Source of the DNA: Aphidius gifuensis
Taxonomy: Eukaryota > Arthropoda > Insecta > Hymenoptera > Braconidae
DNA length: 64,000 nucleotides
NCBI RefSeq assembly: GCF_014905175.1
Contig: NC_057791.1
Coordinates: 21,180,537-21,244,536 of the forward strand
Direction of reading: 5' to 3'
This document shows positions 1 through 12,200 of the stretch, piece after piece (the stretch's first letter is position 1; each line of letters starts with the position of its first letter). Made by a program: the position numbers and the translations under genes. The notes beneath the pieces are model-generated. The model ran no database searches and had not been told where the DNA came from. It saw only the letters and a list, made by a program, of their open reading frames with translations.

Positions 1-3000
1 TTTAACTGAGGTCATTGGTGTGTCTTGATTCTACATATTTATCAAACGACAGTAACAATAATCAACAGGTAGAAATAAAAAAGCTAAATTTTATTCTTTT
101 AAATTTGGCCAAAAATTAAGCTTTAGAAAATAAAAAAACAATAATCAATAGACAAATTTACCTGACTTTATGTTGTTTATTAATTTACTATTATTTATAA
201 AAAATCATCATGCTTCAATCAAATAAAAATTGATAATTATGTAGAAAATATAAATCAAGAAAAAAAAAAATTGAATTTTTCGTTTTTATTAATTTTTTTT
301 TCATGTTAATAATTATTAACAAAAAAAAATTAATGATTTTATTTATTAACAATTAAATCAACAATTAAAAAATAAATAATTTTATTTTTTTAATTTTTAA
401 ATTTCGTCAAGTTTTTATATCGAAAAAAAAAAAGATAAAAACTAAACTTAAAATTAAATAAAAAATTTCTTTTTTTCTTAATTATTTTTTTATATTAAAA
501 AAATTAATTTAAAAATATAAATTATCTTACCTTTTTCATGTATCTTTAAAAGAGTTTTAAACTAAAAAAAAAATGAAATATAAAAATACTAGATGATTTA
601 TAAAATGATAATGTAAACGTCTTGCCTCTTCGACTCAACTCAGTTAACTATTAAATATCACCATCCAATTTGTGATATATAAAGTGTTTGATATATATAA
701 AAAAATAAATACACGACCCCCATGTATGTACAACACTGTTAAATTATTTAACCCCATGTTGAACTTGAAAATGTACGTTAAGAATAATAATGTTTCTCAC
801 AAGAAACTCGTCAACTAATTAAACATATTTATTTTATGTTTTTTTTATGGTTAATTAAAATGTATTTGAGACATTGTTTAGTTTATTAATAATAACAGTG
901 TGTATTGTATATATATAAAAATTAAATTAGACAAAAAAAGTATAATTTTAGATAACGTATATTTTATTTTTAGATTAATTAATTGCGGCTTTAACTGGAC
1001 TGTCCTAAAACAAGGATATTATATCTGGAAATTGTTGGATTTTCATCAATATATATATTTCTTTGTTTATTTCAGTTTTTTTTTTTTTTCCTCAAGTCTC
1101 AATTGATGAGACAACACTTGGTCATTCATGTTGTTATTAATATATATGTGTTGGTCAAATAATATTAATAAATGGATATATTCATTGTCGTTTATTTCGA
1201 AATACCACGTGCCACGATTTTCCTCAATCGATTTGCTTATACTTGAAATTAAAAATATAAAATATTATATAAGTTTTTACTGCCAATGTCAGACTTTGTG
1301 TCTAGTTTTTTTATATATATTTAAAATTTTTTATTATTTTAGCTAATGGTTTTTAGAGTTAATGATTTTGTCGTTAAATATATAAATATAAACATTTTTT
1401 GTTTTTAAAAGACAATAGTTATTTAATCAAAAAAATAAAGCTGACAGGTTTTTTATTATATATATTTTTTTCTATTTTTAATAATTCATTATTTTTTAAT
1501 TTTTAAAAATCATTATCAACGTCGTTAAAAGTCAATAACTATTTCATCAAAAAAATAAAATCAACAGCTTATTTTCATCACCAAAAGAATACAAATATTA
1601 ATATTAAAAATAAATAAATAATCAATTTGAAAGAAAAAAAAAAACATTAGCATTTTTTATAAATAAATTAGTAATAAAATTTTATATTTGTGTAAAAATA
1701 ATTAATTATTTTTTTCCTTCTTCCCTGAGATGATTTTTTTTTTTTATTTTAAATAATTTTTACGTTGACAACTGACAATTAAATTTATAATTACAATGTA
1801 TTTTAATAAGAAAATTATCTTTGTTATTTATTAAAAAAATACATATATGAATAATTAAATAATAATTTTATTTGTTATTAATATTATTAAAATAAAAATA
1901 AAAGATTTAATCATAGAATTTTTTAAAAACTGTATTATCCTTTTTTATTTATTCGTCTCACTTTTTTTATAATATTAAAATATTATTATGTAATTTTATA
2001 TATTTTATAAAATATTAAGTACTGATATTTAATTTTTACAATTAGTTGTAGTACAATAATAAAGATTACAATCAACTATGAAAATATTATTTGCACAATT
2101 ATAATCAACCGGATGTTAAAATAAAAAAAATATAAATTCATTAAATTTTTTCTATTTATTTATTAACTTAACCTTTTGTTTATCGCTAATTTTTTTCAAA
2201 TTTTATTTACTCAATGATCTTGAATCAATGCAGCAAAGCAAAAACAGGGTTGTTTATTTATTTTCTACAAAATAGATTAAATAATATAAGAGAATTGTTT
2301 AAATCAAAAAGAAAAAATTGTTTTTCATTTTTTATTACTTTGTTGATGTCTACAAAATTATTTTACATTGTTGCACTAATTATTGTTTATGCTAAAAATA
2401 TCATTAAACAATGACGATCTTCTATAATGATCCAGTTCTTCAAAAATACTATTTATCAATAAACCAAACATCTCAATAAAAAATATATATTTCTCGCTTC
2501 GAAAACAAATAATTAGTACACAATTTAAAAAATAACTTTGAATAATATTTCATATAAATTATCAACTTAAAAACGTGACTAAATATTAAATATTTCCCGA
2601 GAATTATACAATCTCATATTTAAAAATAAAAAACAATTACTTCAACATGACAAATAATTTTTTACAAAGCTATAAAAATTTTTTTTTTTTTATGAATATT
2701 ATCTACACATGTTTAACCTTGAGCTTTATGTTATTAAATATTTTGATTTATTTATATTTCTCTGAATAAACATTAAAAAAATAACAACAATATTTTCAAA
2801 CTTTATTTTTTTATATTTCGAAATTCATTTCGAATTGGAATAACGATAATTATCGCCATTAAAAATAGCAGCAATCAATTGAATTGAATATCTACAAAAA
2901 CGTGAAAAAAAAAAAATAATAATAATTTAATTTTTTTATAGAAAAAAAAATTATAAACAATGAAAAAATAATATAAATTCTTTTAAAAATATCTTGGAAT

Positions 3001-4547
3001 ATTTTTATTTATCACTTGATTCATTAGTGTTCATTTCTCATACGAAAAAAAAAAGGATTGAGACCCGGTGTTTTCAAGATTTAACTAGTACAATCCAGTT
3101 TGATCGAGTTGGTGTTTAATATGTTCCTCAATCCACCTGAATTGCTAGATGATGCCTTGGGCATTTCTCTTTATAATCTCACCTATTTCATAATCATAAA
3201 TATTTTTTTTATTTGTTATTATTCATTGTGTTTATTAACCATTTAAATTGCTGACAATTTGCATTTGCCAAAAAGTCTGAAAACATATTAATAAATTAAT
3301 TAGAATGATATGTGTTGTTTATCGTTGTAATATATTAATTGTAATATTCATGACAAGCATTTAAATAATATAAATGCGACGAGAATTATGTAAAAAAATA
3401 ATCAAAGTTCGTGGTGATGTGTTGAACGTGGAGTTAAATTAATGTCTTTTTAATCATCAAGTATATTGATATTAATGTAAAATATATATTTTTTTTTAAT
3501 TTATAAATAATCAATCATTAGTTTATTAATTTTATTTTATAATAATAATATTATCTATATGTTTGTTCACTTTAAAAGTAAATTTTTTATATTTTGTTTT
3601 TCAAATTCAGAATGGTGATTGGTGATTCCCTCTGCCGTGTTCCGCTCCAACCTGTTCAAAAAAAATGCGGGAATTGGATAATTAAATAAATTTTTATAAT
3701 TTTTTTTTGACACTATTTATTGTTATTATTCTATTGAATATTGACATTTTTTTTTTTTTTGAATATATTACAATGCCAAAATGAGGAGGTTTCTAATTAT
3801 CTAGTTTTTGTTTTTCTTATGAATTAATACTGTCACGTATTTTTGACACATCGATCTGGCTAATTGGAAAAAAAAAAATTATTCTGCCGATGGCATTATA
3901 TTTAGAGAGCCTGGTTTTAAAAAAAAAACCATATTTTTTTTTGTACATGAACAACAGTATTATTATAATAATAAATTTCATAATGAGTTTAATGAATTTT
4001 CAAAAATTTATAAATTCATGAATTATATAATTTCGTAATTATGAATATTTTTTTCTTAATTTTTAATCTCAATTAATTGAGGAAGATCGGTAATTAATTT
4101 AACAATAATCTATCTATAAAAATTCATCTGAATATAAGAAAAATTGAATGAATTTCATAATTTTCTTTTAAAAAAAAAAAAAAAAAAACTTGCATTGTTT
4201 TTTTTTTTTTCACTCATTAATATTAATTTGAAACTAATTTTTTTTACATAAACTTATATAATAATAAATAGCCTATTATTTAATATCAAAATTCACAGAT
4301 AATTTATAATTTTTTACATTGATACATTATTAAACAATATAAACAGTTTGGCTTGTTCTAGTTATTATCTTTTCCAAGATAAATATTACTTTGTTCAACT
4401 GACTCTAAAAAAAAAAAAAAAACATATAAAGAGAGCTCGGAATAATTGTAAATTATAAATCATAATCTAATAAATTCATTATCTATTTTATTGACTTAGA
4501 TCGTATTATGAATTCTCGTCTTCCATTATACTTTTCAATCTCATGTG
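1..4547. other. Noncoding AT-rich DNA, no supported gene
   Basis: This stretch is dominated by A and T runs and short chance ORFs. GC-richer islands stand out at about 600-660, 720-780, 3060-3180 and 3611-3690. The island at 3611 follows a good splice acceptor (tttttcaaattcag) and reads 25 codons to a TAA, so it could be the last exon of a plus-strand gene lying to the left. The island at 3121 holds a 41-codon ORF. Neither can be tied to a protein family. The minus-strand phosphatase gene ends at 4548, so its 3' UTR should lie in the last few hundred bases. Confidence 0.6.
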
Positions 4548-7500
4548 TCAGGTAGATTCTAATCCACCACCAGCAAGTTTAGTAGCATACAAATTCAATG
4601 CCTGTTAAAAAAATCATTAAATAAATTACACAAAAATAAATAACAAATAAAAATTAATAAATAATCAAAATATATACCTTGTAAATTAATGCATATTGTT
4701 CTTTTGTTTGAACAGCACCAGCTCTGTCTCTTCTAATTGTATAAACAACTCTTGGTACATCAACTGTTCTAGTTATTTCATACTGTCTTATTCCTAAATC
4801 AAGAGCAATTAATGTACCAGTTCTACCAGTACCAGGACTACAATGTACAACAATTGGTCCAGGTCCACCACGTTGTAATGCTCTTGCTTCTAAAAGTACA
4901 GCAATCATACCAACTGCATCTGTTTGAATGCCATTTATTGGCCATAAATACCAAATATGTGATATTTCACGATACGTATTATTTTCTAAATTCTAAATAA
5001 AAAAAACAATCCAAAATAATTAATAAACAATTGATATTATTGTAAATAAAATAAATAAATTATTAACCTTTATTAATAGTGTTGATATTGCATATTTTTC
5101 TTTAGTCTCTCGTTTTTTTAATGTTATTTGATAATCACCAAATAAACGATGACAATCAGTAACTTCAGATGGTGGTATATATTCAGCACATTTTTCAACA
5201 TCATTTTCAACAAGTTCAGTTAACATTATTATAACTTTTGTTTGTTGTTCCCATATCATACGCCAAAAATCATTGACTGTTGTTTCCATTGGTGCTTGAC
5301 ATGCAATATAATATTTTGTTGCATTTTTAGGTCCACGTACATAACTTGCATTGATGTATTCAGTTGATGAATCATTATTTAATTTATTAAGTGGTACCCT
5401 TGTTTCTGGTAGTGGTATTACATTTGCATAACGATTTTTAACATCAGCACCTTGTGGTAGTTCATCAATTTTTGCTGTAACTTGTGGTATATTTGAATAT
5501 TCTTCGTATATTTTATTAATTTCAGTTGAAAATTTTGATAGTACACTAAAGTTTAGAGGATGTGATGGTATTACACTCTGTAAATTTTGAGATAGAAAAA
5601 GAATTAATATTTTAATTTAATATTTCTATGGATTATTTGCTTGATATTATTTCTTACTGAATCTTCAAATGTTGGATTTCCATAGCTACGTTTTGATGAT
5701 CTAATTGCGCCTTTTCTTCTGACACTATTGTAAGCTGAAACACTGTCTAGACTGTAGGCATCCAATGACACTGGACGACAACGTTCACCATAATTAAATC
5801 TTGCTTGTCGTTTTCTCATTATAAACTGTCAATTAAAAATAATAATTTTAACAATGTCAACAAGTTTAAATAGCTATTTCTTTTGCAGTTTTTTTATAGA
5901 AATAATTTCGAATATTTTAAAGAGATAAATTGAATATTGAGAAGTTTTTTTTCTTACCAAAAGACCAGCAAGTAGAACAAGACAAATAAATGCCACACAA
6001 CATACCACAGCTACTGCTATTGCATTACCAGAATCAGTATTTTGAATTAAATCACAACTTTTTATCTAAAATATTAAATTACATTATTAATAAGGTCATT
6101 TTTATATTTATAATATTTTATACTCACTGTGAGTTTTGTCTGCATTGAATTTGATAAACACAGTGTTGGTAAAATTTCAGTTAATGTTCTATCAAATTGT
6201 CCATTTTTATTTATAACATGCACGTAAAGTGTCACCACAGAATCTTGATAATTACTTGCACAATTATTTGGTTTAAATATTATTTGATTTGGCAATATTG
6301 TTCTTGAAATAAAAAAAAATTAATTAATTAAAATTGTCAATTGAATTTAGTAGAAAAATATTTACTTACTTATTATTTATAGAAGTATTTAATAATTCAG
6401 CAAGTAGTTTTGCTAAATTTTTACATACTTGATCCCAATTTGAGTCAACAACTATTTTAACAATTTCATCAATATTTTGGGTATTTTGTGGATAATTATC
6501 AGCTGGAATTTTAGGAGTTTCAGTGTACATTGGCGTTGTGGTATTTATTCTTGTATCACTTGAATTACTTGGAGTGATTGAAATAGTTGTATTTAAAGTT
6601 TTAGTATCAAAATTATTTGTTTTATTATCATCCGAGTTATCATGAACATTTTTATCGTCTGTAACAAAATGTGCTCTTCCTTTTTCATTTTCTGTTATTG
6701 TTTCTTTAACTTCAAGATTATCAGTAACTGTTGTTGTTGTTGTTATGTTTTCATCTGGTAATAATGTTGTAACATCAATTGTTGTAGATATTATTGTTCC
6801 ATTATTGTCATCAGTATCATTAATAATTTGAGTGGTTGTATCTTGAGTAACTGTTGTTGTTGATGATGTTGTTGATGATGTTGTTGTTGTTGAATCAGTT
6901 GTTGAATCAGTTGTAAAAATTGTAGATGAATTTGTTGAATTTTCATTGCTTGGAATATCAGTTTGTTCATAATCAAATAATTGTTCAGTTGTGTTTATTT
7001 CAATGGTATCAAAATCTCCTCTACTTGTTGTATCAAGTGTTGATGTTATTGGATCCGTTGTTGTTTCAATTGATTCTGTAATTATTGTTGTTATTTCAAG
7101 TTCATTATTTGAGCTTGGAATAAATGATGTAGACGTTGAAATTGATGATGATGATGGAGATGATGATTCTGTTGTTGTTATTGATTCCATTGTTGTTACT
7201 GCTTCATTTGTCGTTACTGATTCAATTGTTGTTGTCATTTTTGATTCCTCAATAATATCAATACTCACTGGGACACGCATTGTTGTCGTTGTTGGTGTTT
7301 CTGTCGTCGTTGTTGTTGTTGCTGCTGTTGCTGTTGTTGTCGACACAGGCATTACTGTTGTTTGCTCACTAGCAAAATCCGTAAATATCCTTGTAGAATT
7401 TTCAGCTTCAGTTTTAATATTTAAATCAATATTTGTATTATTATTATTAATAATTGGTTCATTTTTGTCAGTTGAATTTACAGAATTTATTTTTAAAGTT

Positions 7501-9211
7501 GAATTATCATTATTAATAGCTATAATATAAATATTTCCAACAGTAAATTTTTCATCAGGATTTTCAGTAGTTTCATCATCAATTATTTGTTTTGTATTAA
7601 GTGATAATATTTTCTTCAAATTAATATCATCATTTTTATTTTTTGTTGTATTTAATAAATTAATTTTTGGACTATTCATTTCTGATCTTTTTAATGGTAT
7701 TGATTTAAATTGTTCACTTGATGGCTCAGTTATAGTTATTAATTTTTTATCATCAGTACTAATAATATTTTCAAGTGTTGATTCATCATATTTTGGTTGA
7801 ATTTCTTGATTAATATTTTTAATATTATTTGTACTACTTTCAGTATGTAATTGTGGTATAATTTTTTTACCAAATGATTTATCTTTTTCTGAAGTTGGTA
7901 TATAAACAATTTTTTCAATATCATAAACCGGTTGATATTTATTAAAAGTTTTATTATTATCTTGTATTAATGTTTTAGCAATTGATTCAGATTCATATTT
8001 TAAATTTTTTAATTTATTTTGATCTAATAAATCGGTTATTAAATTTGTTGGATTTTCAATTAATTTCGAATTTCTTTCATGCGTTATTTCGACGTCATTC
8101 ATTTGAGTTATTGGATTTTTGTCATTAACAACAGTGTCATTTATCAAAGATACTATTTTATCATCATCATCATCAGTATTTTTGGTTGACTTTGGTGTTG
8201 TTGGTTCTTTGTTACTATGATTATTCAATCCCTCCAAATTAATGCCATCATTCGGCTCATTTATTTCGATGAATTTCTCATCAATCAATGGAATTTTGTC
8301 ACTCGTTGAATTAAATAATTGTGCGTTATCAATATCTACAATTTTTGGAACAACATCATTGCCATCTTGGCTTATATTTGTTAGTGTTTTTTCTCCAAAT
8401 GCCGTGGTGTTGGTACTTTGAATATTCAAGGCTGCTATTGTCTGCGATTCAACAAGTGTTGACAGCATTAACACCAGACATATACCTAGAAATTATTAAT
8501 ACTATTATAGTTTTTTAAAAATATATTCATTATATTATGCTTCAAGGTGATGTATAATTATTTTTTTAAAACCAGTTATATTTACAAGAAAAACTTTAGT
8601 TTATCTTTCAGCAAATTAACATTAATCATTGATTGATACTACGCAGTAGATTTTTTTTTTACTAAGAATATTAATTTTAAATATGCCGGTATTATAATCC
8701 GGTGTTTATTATTTATTTTTATATTTTTTTGTGATTGTTCAATCTATTGTACGTGACCTGTTTATTTTTTATTTTATATTCAATTTCATTTTGCGGGAAA
8801 AAAAAATCATATTTTGCTTGTTTTCTTTGTTGCAAAAATATTTTATTAATTTGGTATTATTAATTTAACAAAATATTTATTATTAAGATTTTATGAAATT
8901 TTTTTTTTTTTTTTGTACTGTAACAAAGAAGTTGTAATTTTTTTTTTTTTTTTAAATTACAAAGATTTGAGTTCAGTGTTGTCTCGGTTTGCAGTAAATC
9001 TAACAGTACTTTGTATTTTTACTTCAACGAGGCATCACAAATTAGTTGGTAATTAATAAAAAATATTTTTATTTTGTTTACATTTATTTTTTTTTTTATA
9101 AATCAAATTAAATATAAAATATATTTTTATAAATTTTAGAAAATTTATTATTAATATTTTGATGTTATTACCTTGAAATATTCGTGACCCAAATGAAAGT
9201 ATTTCCGTCAT
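4548..9211 (-). CDS. Receptor-type protein tyrosine phosphatase, mucin-like ectodomain, altered WPD loop
   Basis: Eight coding exons, read on the minus strand: 9211-9172, 8485-6370, 6302-6128, 6065-5958, 5825-5658, 5577-5068, 4992-4678 and 4601-4548. They sum to 1161 codons plus TGA. The ATG at 9211 lies in an exon with an upstream acceptor, so a 5' UTR exon should exist further right. Residues 1-28 form a signal peptide (hydrophobic GICLVLMLSTLVES). A Ser/Thr/Asn-rich mucin-like ectodomain of about 700 aa follows, with many N-x-T/S sites, then a membrane helix at about 792-813, a basic juxtamembrane stretch (KRSYGNPTFEDS) and one PTP domain at about 870-1161. Visible PTP motifs are KNRYANVIPLPETRV, the P-loop HCSPGTGRTG (Cys1090, Arg1096) and the Q-loop VQTKEQY. 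The WPD loop reads WPINGIQ, so the usual general-acid Asp is Ile1058. It may therefore be a weak enzyme or a pseudophosphatase. The family (receptor PTP) is certain; orthology to a named fly gene is not. Confidence 0.93.
6370..8485 (-). other. Single long exon coding the mucin-like, Thr/Ser-rich ectodomain
   Basis: This 2.1-kb uninterrupted exon codes for low-complexity, Asn/Asp/Lys-rich sequence in its first half. The second half holds a Thr/Ser-rich block, at about 6720-7370 on the plus strand, visible there as GTT/TGT triplet runs. Such blocks are normally O-glycosylated and vary in length between alleles. The triplet runs also make long antisense ORFs on the plus strand, which are not genes. 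Confidence 0.8.
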
Positions 9212-9239
9212 CTCAAGGCTCTTCCTCTTTTTGAGAAAT

Positions 9240-12200
9240 CTGTAAGATAAAAATTTTTAAAAAATTAAAAGAAAGCTCATCTTTAAATCAATCATTTTTT
9301 TAACAAGAAATTCTATTAGTAAATTTTTATTTGTATTTATTTTTGCGTCATTTTGATAATTGATTAAAAATTATTTTAATTATTATCAAAGTTAAGTGAA
9401 TTATCTGAACATAATTACACAACTAATAGAATTTATTTTTAATAAAAAATTATTGTTATATTTTTTTTTAAGCTAAATACATTTTTGTTGTTTTATTTTT
9501 AATTTTGAATAAATAATGTTTCATTGATGACATTGAAATACATGTGTACAAAAGATGACACATTTCCGCGTTTGTTTTTATATGAATATTCGATTAATAT
9601 TGAATAAATTTTCGATCAATGTTGAGTCAGTTAAACGGATTATGTAGGTGTTTCGACGTATCTCAACTAAACACTCTGTTTTAATTATTCCACAATATTT
9701 CAATAACTCATTTAACATCAGGCAAATATAAAACTAAATAAAAACATTCAAAAATAATATAAATTTCATTTATTTTGTTTTTTTATTTAGCTTTTACTTG
9801 TCCTTTTTTTAATATAATTTTCCCTATTTTTTAAAACAGTCTATTGTACGACCTCGTTACAGGAAAACATGACAAAATGAAATATATATTGTATACCCAC
9901 ACAAAAAGAGGGTTGAAAAATAAAAAAATACTAAAATAGAGTCTTTGATGAAAATATTTCCAGCTATATAAAGCCATGTATTTTTTTTCTTTTATTGGAG
10001 TGAAAAAAAAAATGTGGAAATTGGCACACAAAAACATTCAAGTCTAGTGAAGAATTGCCACCAATTTATGGCATTTTATTTTTATTTCTTTCATTGTTTA
10101 TTGGTTTTTTTTTTATTTTTTAAATGAAATAAATTTAGGAAAAAAATAAATAAAAATAATGATGGTGTATGACGTGTAGAAATGAGATAAAAAAAATATT
10201 TCATTTGCAGAAAAAGTCATGTCATTAAATAAATATTTTAAGGGTGAATAAAAAATTTAACATTATGTATGGGGATGACATTTAATGGCTCAAGGAAATA
10301 GACTAAAATAAAATGGAAATTTATAATGATAATATTATTTGATAAGTCATGTTGCTGGATGGCTTAACAAATTCTGTAGTTGAAAACTTTAACAAAGAAA
10401 ACAACAAAACTTGATGTTAAAAATTCATAAATTTTATTTTTTTTATTTTAACTGGAAAGTTTTAAAAGTTTTCATTCGTTGTTCAGTTCATCTCAAAACC
10501 ATTACGTTTATTACAAAGAAAATAAAAATTTACTGTCATTTACCTTGAATAATATTTTTTTTTTTTTTACTTTACTATATCATAAAAAAATAATAATTCA
10601 TAAAGTAAGTTGTTTTAAAATTTTTAATTATAAATAAATAGCTTGTGGTTAGACTTTATAACCGCATGAATAATTTATAAAACGCAAACTGACATATTTT
10701 TTTTTTTTCGAATTCAAAAAAACTAAAGTTTTTTCAAAAAAAAAATTCTTTAACTAAAAAAAATACTTGTTTTTAAAAAAAATAAAGTTTCACATGAAAA
10801 AAAAAATAGTTTTTTAATTAAAAAAAATAATTGGAGTATTTATTTTTGGTTTAAAATTTGAAAAAAAAATTCAAAGGCTTTGAGAGCTAAAGTGCTTAAA
10901 TATTTTAAAGGTACACAATGTTCTAGTGTTCACATAATTATAAACACAAAGTGGATTAATTAATAGAGAGAATAAATTTATATAAAACATGTATACAAAG
11001 AGAGCCACATGTGTATAGTTTTATGAAAAAAAATAATTATTATCCTTTGTGAATGAATAGTGGTTGTTATGCTTATGTTACGTTTGGTTATTACTAATAA
11101 CCTATTGTATCGATATCATATAGCATTGCTGATTGATCCTGATTATGTATACATAATGCATCTCTAATTTTGTATAATATATTTCATGAAATATAATATT
11201 TAATGACAACGTAGGAAGTATTGTCATTATGTTTATATTATTATGATAATTACACATTAACAACAACAAAGCTATTTTCAATAATAATATTATATTTTTT
11301 TTCTTTTTATTTTTTAATTTGGATTTTTTTCTTGCGTCTTTTATTTGTTGATTGAAATATATTTTGATTGTTATCAATATCAAAATAATTATCTTAGCAT
11401 GCTTACACAATTGATGTATAATATTTTTTTTTTAATTATGTTATTAATTATTATTATAATTGTCTTGTTTTTGTTGGAATGTGTAAAGGTGAAAAAAAAA
11501 ATAAAAGTATTTTATATTTTAAATTATATTTAATTTGCAAGAGAGGACACGTTTTGTGCAGTGTCCTTTTTCCTTAGACAACTAACTCAGAATTCAGAAA
11601 ACCAAAAGGGGAGAGAGTTAAAGAAAATGTACAAGAATTAGAAAGCGACTATTTAATCTCTATCCATGACCATGCATTGTTCTTTTGTCGGCTCATAAGA
11701 AAATTGGGAAAAACTGACAGTGACATATACCCATCACTAATAGATGATTGACAATAGAAATTTATCTTTTGAAACATAGCATAGGTACATTTTCCAACAG
11801 TTATTTTATTTCAAAAAACATGGAAAATTTAGAAATATTGAATTGTAAATTTGGCAATATTAAATTGAAAATTTAAAAATTCTAAATTAAAAATTTCTTT
11901 ATATTTTTTCAAGTATATTTAATAAATTTTTCCAAGTCGTAAAAATAAAGCCTCCAATGAATAAAAAAAAAAAAAGCCAAATATCATTGTTTTAGATTAA
12001 ATTTAAACATAAAAAAAGATGAAAATAATAAATAAAAAATTCTCTATATTATTGAATAATCAGTGGGTATATAATTTTTTTAAACAACTCAACTATAATA
12101 TTACCATGTGACTCCCTTTAATATTGTTAACAATATTTAAATTAAATATTAAACATTTAACAATGCCATGTACATGATATAATCACGACAAGTGCGTACA

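Noticed and set aside
6991..7530. 179-codon plus-strand ORF, Val/Ser-rich
   Set aside because: It is the antisense of the Thr/Ser-rich coding exon of the phosphatase; repeated triplets keep the opposite strand open. No family resemblance.
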